64,000 nucleotides of DNA. Origin: Stappia indica. GTDB lineage: Bacteria; Pseudomonadota; Alphaproteobacteria; Rhizobiales; Stappiaceae. The position numbers were made by a program, and so were the translations under genes. Of this stretch, positions 44,945-55,034 are shown piece by piece; positions within the stretch are counted from its first letter, which is position 1; each line of letters starts with the position of its first letter. The notes below the pieces were generated by a model that saw nothing but the letters and a program-made list of their open reading frames with translations, did no database searches and was not told the DNA's origin. The stretch is from positions 1-64,000 of the forward strand of contig NZ_JAIVMG010000009.1 of assembly GCF_020177335.1 (NCBI RefSeq). Direction: 5' to 3'.

Positions 44945-46027
44945 CTAGACGACGATGGAGGCGGCAAACGGAACGCTTGCCCCAAGGCCGAGCGACGCAA
45001 CCGGCCCTCCGGTATAGGCCACACTTGCCTGCGCCGCGTCCGCTGGAGACGCCGGCCCCGTGGGAGCGGGGGCCACGCCCTCCGGCAGCGCGCCACCGGA
45101 AAGGGCGGTATTCAGACCCTGGACAAAGCGGGGATCCCGGAGTTCGGCAAGTCCGTCCGCGATGGTCCGGTTGATGGCGCTGGCCTGCGAACGACGCTCT
45201 TCGTCATCCTGCTGATCGCGGCGCGCAAGCGTGTCGATGCGCTTGCCGAGCCGCTTGAGCTCCTCGGCAACCTCCTTGAGGATTTCGCCCTCTTCCTTCA
45301 TCGCTTGCGCCCGCGCGCGCGTGACCCCTGCTTCCTCTAGCATCTGATCGCCGACATAGGCTCTCAGCGCCGCCTTGTGCTCCTCCTGAGACGGATCCCC
45401 GGCTCCATCCGCAGCCCCATCGGCATCGGACGTGCCACCCGGCACAGCCACGGACGTCCGCTCGTCTCCGCCCTGTCCGCTCTCGCCGCCTGCGCTGGCC
45501 TCTGACGGCACTGTGGTCGCAGCGATCACACCAGCTTCGGCGACCACACCAACCGCGGCGCCCTCAGCCCCCTCGCCCGCCTGGATACTGGCCGGCGTTA
45601 TTCCGGTCGGGGCAAGCCCGGCGCCGCTGGAGCTCAGATCCGACGCAGCCTGCTTGAAATCCTTGGCGAGTTGCTTGAGTTCCCTTTGAAGCTCCCTAGC
45701 CTGATCCGGGCTGGCAAACTGCAATCTTTGCTTGAGGAGTTCGATTTTCTGTTTGATTTCCTGAATTTTCTGGGACCGGGAGCCGTCGTCCATCCGCTCC
45801 GCCGCCCGCTGAAGGCTTTGGCCAATTTCGAAGCTATCCTTGATTTCCTCGACCGACTCCTCGCTCAACACCAGCCCGCTACCGGACAATTTATCCATCA
45901 TGGTGCTGGTCCGGTAGAACGGCAGGCTGGCAGCCCCGCCCTGCGCGCCGGCGCGCGGATCGAACCCGAAACGCCCGGTAAGGCCTGCAAACCCGGAGAC
46001 GGTCTGAAGCATCGACATCATGGACAT
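44945..46027 (-). CDS. unrecognised coiled-coil protein
   Basis: About 360 residues from ATG 46027 (GGAG about 10 bases before; other in-frame starts exist up to 46117). A short N-terminal part with Met repeats is followed by a charged coiled coil ([20 protein letters not shown] then [21 protein letters not shown]), a long low-complexity Gly/Ala/Glu linker, a second coiled coil ([21 protein letters not shown]) and an Ala/Gly/Pro end finishing in a hydrophobic SIVV. There is no signal peptide or membrane helix. Placed between ABC exporters, it could be a secreted or surface protein, but that is speculation. Confidence 0.65.
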   Translation of the reverse strand: MSMMSMLQTVSGFAGLTGRFGFDPRAGAQGGAASLPFYRTSTMMDKLSGSGLVLSEESVEEIKDSFEIGQSLQRAAERMDDGSRSQKIQEIKQKIELLKQRLQFASPDQARELQRELKQLAKDFKQAASDLSSSGAGLAPTGITPASIQAGEGAEGAAVGVVAEAGVIAATTVPSEASAGGESGQGGDERTSVAVPGGTSDADGAADGAGDPSQEEHKAALRAYVGDQMLEEAGVTRARAQAMKEEGEILKEVAEELKRLGKRIDTLARRDQQDDEERRSQASAINRTIADGLAELRDPRFVQGLNTALSGGALPEGVAPAPTGPASPADAAQASVAYTGGPVASLGLGASVPFAASIVV

Positions 46028-46196
46028 TGCGGCGTTCTCCGCTCGGCTGCGTGTCTGCTCCAGCCCACGTTTTCTTGCCTGACTTGCAGGAGGGGCTGCC
46101 GCGAGCACAACACTCAAACACTCATAGGCTGTGCCAGCTTTCGACGGACACGCTTAACAAACCCTTAAGATGAACAACTTTTACGAATAATCGCGA

Positions 46197-48077
46197 TCAC
46201 ATACTCGCAACTCCGCCCTCCCCCGTCTCCGCCACCCCGTCCAGGAAGCCGCCGGACTGACGGTGCCACAGCTCCGCATAAAGCCCGCCCCGGGCGAGCA
46301 ATGCCTCATGCGTGCCGTCCTCGACAATCCGCCCCATGTCCATCACCAGGAGCCGATCCATCTCGGCGATGGTCGACAGGCGGTGAGCAATGGCGATCAC
46401 CGTCTTGCCCGCCATCAGGCTGTTGAGGCTGTCCTGGATCGCCGCCTCGATTTCGGAATCGAGCGCCGAGGTCGCCTCGTCCAGAATGAGGATCGGCGCA
46501 TCCTTCAACAGCACCCGGGCAATGGCGATCCGCTGACGCTGGCCGCCGGAGAGCTTGACCCCGCGTTCCCCCACATGGGCGGCGTAGCCGTGCCGGCCGC
46601 GTACATCGCTGAGGTCGCGGATGAACCCGTCCGCATGGGCGCGGGCGGCGGCAAGGCGCACCGCCTCCTCCCCCGCCTCCGGGCGGCCAAGGGCGATGTT
46701 GTCGGCAATCGACCGGTGCAGCAGCGCGGTATCCTGGGTCACCAGACCGATGGCGGCGCGCAGGCTCGACTGGGTGACGCCGGAAATATCCTGCCCGTCG
46801 ATCAGGATGCGGCCGGTTTCCAGATCGAAGAACCTGAGCAGCAGGTTGACCAGGGTCGACTTGCCCGCGCCCGAGCGGCCGACAATGCCCACCCGCTCGC
46901 CCGGTGCGATCGTCACCGACAGGTCTTCGATCACCCCGCCATCCTTGCCATAATGGAAACTGATGTTCCGGAATTCGATCCTGCCCTCGTGCACGGCGAG
47001 CGCCGGCGCGTCCGGACGGTCGGTCACCGTCACCGGCCGGGTAATGGTCTCGGCGCTGTCATGCAGGGAGCCCAGCGCGCGAAACAGCCCGTTGAGCTGC
47101 CCCATCAGCCGGCCGAGCAGCACCTGAAGCCGCAGCACCAGAGCGAGCACCAGCGCAACGCTTCCGGTCGTCACCGTGCCCGCCTGCCAGGCGGAGACGA
47201 TCAAAAAGGCAATCACCGTCAGCATCACCCCGGAGAGCAGATTGACCGCGATCCGCATGCCCGTGAGCGTGCGGGTGAACCGGCGGATCGAGGCGAGAAA
47301 ATCGCGATAGGCCGCGCGGGTGCCTGCGTCTTCATGCGCCGCGTCGGAAAACAGCTTCAGCGTCTGGATGTTGCCATAGCTGTCGACCAGCCGGCCGGTC
47401 ACGCCCGAAGCGGCATTGGCGCTTGCCTTGGCGCCCTTGCGGATGCGCGGCACGAACACCCGCGCCGCTACGCCAAAGAGCACCAGCCAGATCAACACCG
47501 CGACACCAACTGCGCCGTCGAGGCTGGAGGCCAGCGACAGGGTGAACAGCGCGAAGACGACGATGAACCAGATGATCTCCAGCAGGCTGACCATGAAGTC
47601 GCCGGCGGATTGCCCCGACTGCCAGACCTTCTGCGAGATCCGGCCGGCGAACTCATCCTGAAAGAAGGAAAGCGACTTGGCCGTCACCTGTTCATGCCCC
47701 TGAAACCGCACCAGATTGAAGAAACCGGGGACGACGATCTGTTCTTCCACCAGCGCGGTGAGCGAGGCGGCAAGCGGACGCAGGACCAGAATGGTTCCAG
47801 CCATGAGTGCGAGCATCAGCCCGTGATCGCGCAGGAAACTGTCGCGCGCGCCCGCCTGCATCCGGTCGACCAGATCGCCGACGAAGACATAAAGCGAGGC
47901 CTCGATCACGGCGGTGACCCCGCCAAGCACCAGCATGGCGAGGAACGCCCAGCGCGCCTGGGAGACGAAGAACCAGAGATATCCGAGTGCGCCGCGCGGC
48001 ACCGGCCGGTCCGGCAGCGGCGCCAGCGGATCGATCCGCCCCTCGAACCAGGTGAAGATGCGCTCGATCATGGTCAT
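46197..48077 (-). CDS. ABC transporter ATP-binding protein/permease (exporter B)
   Basis: A 626-residue half-transporter, paralogue of exporter A. Helix 1 is ARWAFLAMLVLGGVTAVIEA, and six helices fill the first 340 residues. The ATPase has Walker [19 protein letters not shown], signature [16 protein letters not shown], Walker [13 protein letters not shown] and [11 protein letters not shown]. All motifs are intact. ATG 48077 has GGAAGG upstream. The pair of half-exporters could form a heterodimer or two homodimers. The region between petA and trmL often holds such genes in this order of bacteria (recalled, not checked). Confidence 0.92.
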   Translation of the reverse strand: MTMIERIFTWFEGRIDPLAPLPDRPVPRGALGYLWFFVSQARWAFLAMLVLGGVTAVIEASLYVFVGDLVDRMQAGARDSFLRDHGLMLALMAGTILVLRPLAASLTALVEEQIVVPGFFNLVRFQGHEQVTAKSLSFFQDEFAGRISQKVWQSGQSAGDFMVSLLEIIWFIVVFALFTLSLASSLDGAVGVAVLIWLVLFGVAARVFVPRIRKGAKASANAASGVTGRLVDSYGNIQTLKLFSDAAHEDAGTRAAYRDFLASIRRFTRTLTGMRIAVNLLSGVMLTVIAFLIVSAWQAGTVTTGSVALVLALVLRLQVLLGRLMGQLNGLFRALGSLHDSAETITRPVTVTDRPDAPALAVHEGRIEFRNISFHYGKDGGVIEDLSVTIAPGERVGIVGRSGAGKSTLVNLLLRFFDLETGRILIDGQDISGVTQSSLRAAIGLVTQDTALLHRSIADNIALGRPEAGEEAVRLAAARAHADGFIRDLSDVRGRHGYAAHVGERGVKLSGGQRQRIAIARVLLKDAPILILDEATSALDSEIEAAIQDSLNSLMAGKTVIAIAHRLSTIAEMDRLLVMDMGRIVEDGTHEALLARGGLYAELWHRQSGGFLDGVAETGEGGVASM

Positions 48078-48206
48078 CGGACCTTCCGCAGCGCCGACCG
48101 GCGCCGCACGCGGCCTCGCACCGAATCGGGATGACAGGAAACAGCCATCCATTTACCACCCATGGCAGCACCCGCTCCACCCATTGCCAGGATCGCCCCG
48201 CCGCCA

Positions 48207-48683
48207 ATGCCCGACCTCGTTCTCTTCCAGCCCGACATTCCGCAAAACACCGGCACCATCCTGCGGCTCGCCGCCTGCATGGATGTCTGCGTGCATCTGA
48301 TCGAGCCCGCCGGCTTTCCCCTGTCCGACCACGCCCTGAAACGCGCCGGCATGGATTATCTGGAGCGCGCGCCGCTTGTCCGCCACCTCAACTGGGAGGT
48401 TTTCGAGAATTGGCGCCGCGCGCAAGATCGCCGGCTGGTGCTATTGACGACGGCCGCAAGCGGCAGCTACGCGGAGTTCGCCTTCGCGCCCGGCGACCTC
48501 CTGATGCTCGGACGCGAATCCGCCGGCGTGCCGGCGGATGTGCATGAGAGCGCCGATGCCCGGCTGACCATCCCGATGGCCGAGGGCATGCGCTCGCTCA
48601 ACGTCGCGGTGTCGGCGGCCATGGTGCTGGGCGAGGCCCTGCGGCAGACCGGCTCTTTTCCATCCCGCCCGCATCTGCCATGA
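48207..48683 (+). CDS. trmL: tRNA (cytidine(34)-2'-O)-methyltransferase
   Basis: A SPOUT knot methyltransferase of 158 residues. PDLVLFQPDIPQNTGTILRLAA opens the fold, LIEPAGFPLSDHALKRAGMDY follows (trimmed), and the knot motifs are LMLGRESAGVPADVH and IPMAEGMRSLNVAVSAAMV with the family Asn. It should methylate the wobble base of a tRNA-Leu. ATG 48207 fits the family; an ATG at 48162 adds only an Ala/Pro stretch. It starts 129 bases from exporter B, divergent, and is followed by hemF. Confidence 0.9.
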   Translation: MPDLVLFQPDIPQNTGTILRLAACMDVCVHLIEPAGFPLSDHALKRAGMDYLERAPLVRHLNWEVFENWRRAQDRRLVLLTTAASGSYAEFAFAPGDLLMLGRESAGVPADVHESADARLTIPMAEGMRSLNVAVSAAMVLGEALRQTGSFPSRPHLP

Positions 48684-48709
48684 AGGCGGCAAGGAACAAC
48701 GCGACCTGA

Positions 48710-49672
48710 ATGAACATGGGACGGATCATGAACGACACCACGGCCAAGCAGTCCCCGGCAAAGGGCGGCCCGATCCCCGACGGTATCGAGGACAAGAAGC
48801 AGACCGCGACCACCTGGTTCGCGGGTTTGCGCGACCGGATCTGCGAGGCCTTCGAGGCCATCGAGGACGAGGCGGCAACCGATGCGGCGCTGCCGCCGGC
48901 CTTGCGCGACGTACCCGCCGGGCGCTTTGAGCGCACCCCCTGGGAGCGAACCGATTCCACCGGTGCCAAGGGCGGCGGCGGCGTCATGTCGATGATGAAG
49001 GGCCGGGTGTTCGAGAAGGTCGGCGTTCATGTCTCCACGGTGCATGGCGAGTTCTCGCCGGAGTTCCGCGGCCAGATCCCCGGCGCCAGCGAGGACCCGC
49101 GCTTCTGGGCCTCCGGCATTTCGCTGATCGCCCATCTGCACAATCCGCATGTGCCGGCGGTGCACATGAACACCCGCATGGTGGTCACCACCCGCCAGTG
49201 GTTCGGCGGCGGCGCCGACCTGACCCCGGTGCTGGACGCCCGGCGCAGCCAGGACGACCCCGACACCATCGCCTTCCATGCGGCGATGAAGGCGGCCTGC
49301 GCGGGCCATGAGGTCGCCGATTACGACCGCTACAAGACCTGGTGCGACGAGTATTTCTTCCTCAAGCACCGCAACGAGGCGCGCGGCATCGGTGGCATCT
49401 TCTACGACTACCTGAACTCCGGTGACTGGGAGAAGGACTTCGCCTTCACCCGCGATGTCGGTCTGGCCTTCCTCGACATCTACCCGAAGCTGGTGCGCGG
49501 CAATTTCGGCAAGCCGTGGAGCGATGCGGAGCGCGAGGAACAGCTGATCCGCCGGGGCCGCTACGTGGAGTACAACCTGCTCTACGACCGGGGTACCATC
49601 TTCGGGCTGAAGACCGGCGGCAATGTCGCCTCGATCCTCTCCTCCATGCCGCCAGTGGTCAAATGGCCCTGA
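48710..49672 (+). CDS. hemF: oxygen-dependent coproporphyrinogen III oxidase
   Basis: A 320-residue haem enzyme that uses O2 to convert two propionates to vinyl groups. [36 protein letters not shown] (shown in part) opens the core; [13 protein letters not shown] and [11 protein letters not shown] are the active-site loops with the conserved Asp; [13 protein letters not shown] is another mark. ATG 48728 is an alternative start. It follows trmL by 26 bases, a pair seen in many alphaproteobacteria. Confidence 0.96.
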   Translation: MNMGRIMNDTTAKQSPAKGGPIPDGIEDKKQTATTWFAGLRDRICEAFEAIEDEAATDAALPPALRDVPAGRFERTPWERTDSTGAKGGGGVMSMMKGRVFEKVGVHVSTVHGEFSPEFRGQIPGASEDPRFWASGISLIAHLHNPHVPAVHMNTRMVVTTRQWFGGGADLTPVLDARRSQDDPDTIAFHAAMKAACAGHEVADYDRYKTWCDEYFFLKHRNEARGIGGIFYDYLNSGDWEKDFAFTRDVGLAFLDIYPKLVRGNFGKPWSDAEREEQLIRRGRYVEYNLLYDRGTIFGLKTGGNVASILSSMPPVVKWP

Positions 49673-49721
49673 CCTGCGGCAAATGACCAGCCCCCGATGA
49701 CCTGACGTTGCGAGGCGCCCC

Positions 49722-50837
49722 ATGTCCCTGCCGCCGCTCAGCTTCATCTCCATCGAGAATTACCGCTCGGTGCGGGCGCTGCATTGTCCGGTCGGAGCGC
49801 TGAACGTCTTCGTCGGCCGCAACGGCACTGGCAAGACCAACCTCTATCGCGCCCTGTCCTTGCTGCAACAGGCGGCGCATGGGCGCATCACCCGCGCCAT
49901 TGCCGAGGAGGGCGGGGTGGAAAGCGTGCTGTGGGCCGGTGAACGCAAGCGCGGCCCGGTCCAGCTTCGCCTTTCCGCCCGGCTCGGCGATCTCACCTAT
50001 GCAATCGCCATCGGCCTGCCGGTCAAGGGCAGCGATGCCGCCCTGCCGCTGGAACCGCTGGTGAAGGAAGAGAAGCTGACGCTTGCCGCCGGCCGGCGCG
50101 AGGTGGCGCTGATGCACCGGGCCGGCCCCACCGCCTGGCTGCGGGCGGCCAGCGGCGAGCGGTTGACCTATGACAACGAGCTTCTGGGATCGGAAACCGC
50201 GCTGTTCGCCTTCCGCGATGGCGCGCGCTTTCCCGAACTCGACATCGTCCGCCGCACCCTTGTGGACTGGCGCTTCTACCATGGCTTCCGCCTTGATGCC
50301 GCCTCACCCTTGCGCCGCCCCGCCCTGGCGCTGACCACCCCGACCCTTGCGGCCGACGGCGCCGATCTGGCGGCGGTGCTGGCAACGCTGTGGGAGGTAC
50401 GCGAGGATCCGACCGACATCCGGAACGCGGTCGCCGACGCCTTTCCCGGCTCCGACCTGAACGTCTCCATCGACGGGGCACAATGCGCCTTCGCCATGCG
50501 CTTTCCCGATCTTCAGCGGCCGTTTTCCGCCCATGAGCTGTCCGACGGAACGCTGAACTATCTCTGCCTGATCGGCGCGCTGCTGGCCTATCGCCTACCG
50601 GCCTTCATCGCCCTCAACGAGCCCGAGGCCAGCCTGCACCCGGACCTTCTGGAGCCGCTCGCCCGGGTGGTGGCACGCGCCAGCGAGCGGGCACAGATCT
50701 GGATCGTCACCCACTCGCAGGCGTTTGCCGGCCATCTCGCCCATCATGCCGGCGCGGTCCCGCGCGTCATTCACAAGACGGGCGGGGCCACCGGCATCGA
50801 AGGCTTGAAGATCACCGGAGAATTCGTCGAGGATTGA
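49722..50837 (+). CDS. AAA family ATPase, RecF/OLD-like (no TOPRIM domain)
   Basis: A 371-residue ABC-type ATPase. The N-terminal ISIENYRSVRAL and Walker A GRNGTGKT (residues 32-39) match the RecF/SMC/OLD group. The signature-like HELSDGTLNYL and Walker B IALNEPEASLHPDLLEPLA follow, with Asn at the place of the first Asp as in many COG4637-like proteins and Glu kept. IWIVTHSQAFAGHL is the switch His. No nuclease or TOPRIM domain is attached, and no partner nuclease is adjacent. It may act in DNA transactions or in defence; this is unknown. Confidence 0.75.
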   Translation: MSLPPLSFISIENYRSVRALHCPVGALNVFVGRNGTGKTNLYRALSLLQQAAHGRITRAIAEEGGVESVLWAGERKRGPVQLRLSARLGDLTYAIAIGLPVKGSDAALPLEPLVKEEKLTLAAGRREVALMHRAGPTAWLRAASGERLTYDNELLGSETALFAFRDGARFPELDIVRRTLVDWRFYHGFRLDAASPLRRPALALTTPTLAADGADLAAVLATLWEVREDPTDIRNAVADAFPGSDLNVSIDGAQCAFAMRFPDLQRPFSAHELSDGTLNYLCLIGALLAYRLPAFIALNEPEASLHPDLLEPLARVVARASERAQIWIVTHSQAFAGHLAHHAGAVPRVIHKTGGATGIEGLKITGEFVED

Positions 50838-50853
50838 GGATCGGCCAAGCGGA

Positions 50854-52107
50854 TCAGTCGCCGGTGATCTCGCCGCTCTCGGCGATCAGCGCCGCCCGGT
50901 CCTTGCGGAAGCCACTGGCAAGCCACAGGCTCTCCGCCTGCCTCAGACGGCGGCCGAGATCCGGCCCCGGACGCGCGCCGGCGGCAATCAGATCGGCGCC
51001 TGACACGGGCAGAACCGGCAGCGGCATCACCCGCAGCCGTTCCAGCGCATGCCGGAAGCCCGGATCCTCCGGCCCGACATCCACCTCCGCCCAGGCATAA
51101 AGCAGACCGTCGATCGCCAGCACCCGGCCATGGCGATAAAGCAACTCAGCCAGCCCCAGCTCATCGAGCACGCCCCGTTCGCCGGCCTCCAGCCGCGCGC
51201 GGATCGCCCGCCCGGCTTCCAGGCTTGCGATCATCCGCTTGCGCTCGGCATTCGACAGCCGCAGGTGATCGGCGAGCTGTTGCAATTCCCGGGTGCCGCC
51301 ATCGCTGAGGATGGCAAGGCACAGCGCCGGGTCCCGGCTCTCCGCGGCAACCGCGTCCAACGCCCTGAGCGCGCGAAAGGGCCCGATGCCTGCTGGCGTC
51401 GCCAGCACATATTGCAAGATCCCGGCGTCGTGCATCACCGCGACCGTATCGACCGCCCCCGGCGCGCTGACCAGCTTGCGCAGCTCCATGCCGATGCGCT
51501 CCGCCGACAGATGGCTGAGGCCGGCCCGGGCCTCGGTCACCGCCCGCAAGCCCTCCGCATTCAACTCCCCCACCCCATACTGGGCGTGGAAGCGGAAGAA
51601 GCGCAGGATCCGCAGGTAGTCCTCGGCGATGCGCCGGGAGGCATCGCCGATGAAGCGCACATGCCGCGCCTTGAGATCGGGCAACCCGCCGACCGGATCG
51701 AACACCGTGCCGTCCCGGTCGGCGTAAAGCGCGTTCATGGTGAAGTCGCGCCGTTCCGCGTCATGCTGCCAGTTGCGGCCGAACCGCACCGTCGCCGAGC
51801 GCCCGTGCGTCTCCACATCCTCGCGCAAGGTGGTCACCTCATAGGGCACCCCGTCGCTGACGATGGTCACCGTGCCGTGGTCGAAGCCGGTCGGCACCGG
51901 CTTCAGCCCATGCGCCTTGGCCCGCGCCATCACCACCGAGGGCTCGGCGGTGGTCGACAGGTCGATGTCGGTCACCGGCACACCGAGCAGGGTGTTGCGC
52001 ACCGCGCCGCCAACCACCCGCACCCGGTCGTCGTCCGTCTCCAGCGCGGCAAACACCGCCTGCAGGCTCGGCGCGACCAGCCAGTCATCCGTTATCCGCG
52101 CGCTCAT
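50854..52107 (-). CDS. cca: CCA tRNA nucleotidyltransferase
   Basis: A 417-residue polymerase-beta-superfamily enzyme. RVVGGAVRNTLLGVPVTDIDL holds the metal-binding Asp47 and Asp49, with GTVTIVSDGVPYEVTTLREDV and RRDFTMNALYADRDG as the nucleotide sites and RIAEDYLRILRFFRFHAQYG in the neck. It adds or repairs the 3' CCA of tRNA. A poly(A) polymerase role cannot be ruled out from sequence alone. It is convergent with the ATPase gene (16-base gap). Confidence 0.92.
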   Translation of the reverse strand: MSARITDDWLVAPSLQAVFAALETDDDRVRVVGGAVRNTLLGVPVTDIDLSTTAEPSVVMARAKAHGLKPVPTGFDHGTVTIVSDGVPYEVTTLREDVETHGRSATVRFGRNWQHDAERRDFTMNALYADRDGTVFDPVGGLPDLKARHVRFIGDASRRIAEDYLRILRFFRFHAQYGVGELNAEGLRAVTEARAGLSHLSAERIGMELRKLVSAPGAVDTVAVMHDAGILQYVLATPAGIGPFRALRALDAVAAESRDPALCLAILSDGGTRELQQLADHLRLSNAERKRMIASLEAGRAIRARLEAGERGVLDELGLAELLYRHGRVLAIDGLLYAWAEVDVGPEDPGFRHALERLRVMPLPVLPVSGADLIAAGARPGPDLGRRLRQAESLWLASGFRKDRAALIAESGEITGD

Positions 52108-52131
52108 TGTCGTTCCGCCGATGGGAAAAGC

Positions 52132-52392
52132 CTATTCATAATGTCCCGGGATCAACACCCCGTCGCGCAGTTCCGCCGGTTTGTAGACCTGCCCCTCCGG
52201 CAGCCCCTCGATGGTGGCGAGCCCCACCAGTCCGGCAATCACCAGCCCGATGCCGGCAATCACCAGCCAGACCATCGGCCCCTCCCGCCAGTTCTTGGAG
52301 GTCTGCGCTTTCTTGTTGATGGCGAGCCAGATGGCAAAACCGAGGAAGGGGAGCAGAAACAGGAGGAGCTGGGTTAAAATCACACGCAACAT
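52132..52392 (-). CDS. DUF6111 family small membrane protein
   Basis: An 86-residue protein with two membrane helices (VILTQLLLFLLPFLGFAIWLA and VWLVIAGIGLVIAGLVGLA, the latter ending near residue 60). A short basic loop (KKAQTSKNWREGP) lies between, and the conserved tail ends PAELRDGVLIPGHYE. The function is unknown. ATG 52392 is taken over the TTG six bases earlier. It stands 24 bases before cca on the same strand, a pairing common in the order. Confidence 0.8.
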   Translation of the reverse strand: MLRVILTQLLLFLLPFLGFAIWLAINKKAQTSKNWREGPMVWLVIAGIGLVIAGLVGLATIEGLPEGQVYKPAELRDGVLIPGHYE

Positions 52393-52458
52393 GGGCAATC
52401 TATCCGATCAACTTTGGCTGCCCCCTGGGGCGTCGCAGGTCCGTTCCGCGTCTGAGGC

Positions 52459-53127
52459 TCAACGCCAGACCGTTTCATAAAGCAGCCGCAGGATGCCGGC
52501 CGTCACCCCCCAGATGTAGCGCTCGCCATAGGGCATGGCATAGAAATATCGCGGCTTGCCGGCAAAGATCCGGCTTTGCCGCTGGTGATTGGCGGTATCC
52601 ATCAGGAACCCGAGCGGCACCTCGAACACATCGGCGACCTCGCCCGGGTTTGGCGTCATCCCGGCGCGCGAATCGACCAACCCCAGCACCGGCGCGACCC
52701 GGTAGCCCGAGCCGGTCAGATAGCTTGGCAGCACCCCAATGGGCGTCACCAGATCCGGCCGCAGGCCGATCTCTTCATCCGCTTCGCGCAGCGCCGCTTC
52801 GACCGGTCCGGCGTCCTCGGCGTCGATCTTGCCGCCCGGCAGCGAGATCTGGCCCGCGTGGGAGGGCAGATGATCGGTGCGCAGGGTCAGGATCACTCGC
52901 GCGCCGCCGGCCCGCTCCACCACCGGGATCAGCACCGCCGCATCGCGCGGCGCGCGCGCGGCAAAGGCGAACGGCCCCAGTTCAGGATTGAGAATATGAT
53001 CGCCCGCCTCGCCCCCGATCGGCTCGGCCAGCCGGGTCCGCGCCCGGTCGATGAACGGGCCGGCATCGAGCCGGGACACGGGCTTGGCGCCCCCGCCGCC
53101 TCTCAGGTCATCGGGACACAGGGACAT
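52459..53127 (-). CDS. NUDIX hydrolase, CoA pyrophosphatase-like
   Basis: 222 residues. The NUDIX box is GGKIDAEDAGPVEAALREADEEIG, split here as GGKIDAED then PVEAALREADEEIG. It is preceded by PSHAGQISLPG, the UPF0035 mark of CoA diphosphatases (NudL type). ATG 53127 has GAGG 7 bases before; a GTG at 53133 lies in the same frame. The frame overlaps or touches the DUF1285 stop, so the two are co-transcribed. Confidence 0.85.
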   Translation of the reverse strand: MSLCPDDLRGGGGAKPVSRLDAGPFIDRARTRLAEPIGGEAGDHILNPELGPFAFAARAPRDAAVLIPVVERAGGARVILTLRTDHLPSHAGQISLPGGKIDAEDAGPVEAALREADEEIGLRPDLVTPIGVLPSYLTGSGYRVAPVLGLVDSRAGMTPNPGEVADVFEVPLGFLMDTANHQRQSRIFAGKPRYFYAMPYGERYIWGVTAGILRLLYETVWR

Positions 53128-53129
53128 GC

Positions 53130-53786
53130 TCACACCTCACCGCCGCTGGCGGCATCCACCGCCATCGCGGGAAAGAACATGCCGTCGCTCATCACTCCAA
53201 GCATCCTGATGCCGTCCACGTCCCGTTCCTCGAAAAGCTCCACGAGCTGATAGAGCAGCGGCCGGGAGAACAGGGCCTCCAGCCGCCCTCTCACCAACAC
53301 ATAGGGCTTCAGGCCATCGGTTCCCAGCTCCTGCTCGAACCGCAGCGGATGCTCGGCGCCGATCCGCACCACATCGCCCACATTGGTGCGCAGGGTCAGC
53401 ACCTGACGCGCCTCCGTCTCGTCCGCATGCAGCTCGACACCGAGAAACGGAGCGTCCTCAACGGTGATGCCGAGTTTTTCCACCGGCGTGACCAGCAGGA
53501 AACGCCCGTCTTCCTCACGCCGCAGAACGGAGGAAAACAGCCGCACCAGCGCCTCGCGCCCGATCGGGCTGCCAAGGTAGTACCAGCGCCCGTCGGCGGC
53601 GATGCGCATGTCGATGTCGCCGCAAAACGGCGGGTTCCAGCGCTCCACCGGCGGCGCCGAGCGGCTCTTGCCGGCGCGGGCGATCAGCGCCGCCAGTCCG
53701 GCCGGCATCGCCTCGCCGCTCCGCCCGGCCGGGTCCTGTCCGTCTTTTTCGCTAAAATCCGTTGTCGCCGCCATGATTTGGCCCAT
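53130..53786 (-). CDS. DUF1285 domain-containing protein
   Basis: 218 residues. PVERWNPPFCGDIDMRIAADGRWYYLGSPIGR, RFLLVTPVEKLGITVEDAPFL and FSRPLLYQLVELFEE (shown in part) are the DUF1285 pattern, a mixed beta fold of unknown function. ATGs at 53786 and 53774 are both possible. The start lies 228 bases from moxR on the other strand; this divergent layout is conserved in Hyphomicrobiales. Confidence 0.85.
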   Translation of the reverse strand: MGQIMAATTDFSEKDGQDPAGRSGEAMPAGLAALIARAGKSRSAPPVERWNPPFCGDIDMRIAADGRWYYLGSPIGREALVRLFSSVLRREEDGRFLLVTPVEKLGITVEDAPFLGVELHADETEARQVLTLRTNVGDVVRIGAEHPLRFEQELGTDGLKPYVLVRGRLEALFSRPLLYQLVELFEERDVDGIRMLGVMSDGMFFPAMAVDAASGGEV

Positions 53787-54014
53787 ACCCTGTCATGACA
53801 ATGAGTCGATCCGGTTCGACACCAGTGTCGCACGAACCACGACCGCCGAGCAGGAATTTCGCTGGCAGCCGCACGACATGTGCGGGCACCAGGCCCTACC
53901 GGCTTAAGGTTCGATGCCAAGGCTGTCAAACCGGTCGCACGCGCAGCGCCCTTCCGCTGGCGGACGCATGTCCGGGCAGGCGGGCAAGGCAGCAGGAAGA
54001 AGGACAGGCCGACC

Positions 54015-55025
<1,011 letters not shown>

Positions 55026-55034
55026 GGGCCGGCA

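Noticed and set aside
44464-45174. A 236-codon plus-strand frame across the exporter fragment
   Set aside because: Most of it is the complement of the exporter remnant and of the coiled-coil gene; only its first 60 codons are unique and they have no support.
46263-48134. A 623-codon open frame antisense to exporter B
   Set aside because: Same reason as for exporter A; the two antisense frames resemble each other only because the exporters do.
48160-48206. Earlier start of trmL (ATG 48162)
   Set aside because: It only adds an Ala/Pro/Ile stretch not seen in the family; ATG 48207 starts exactly at the conserved PDLVLFQPDIPQNTG.
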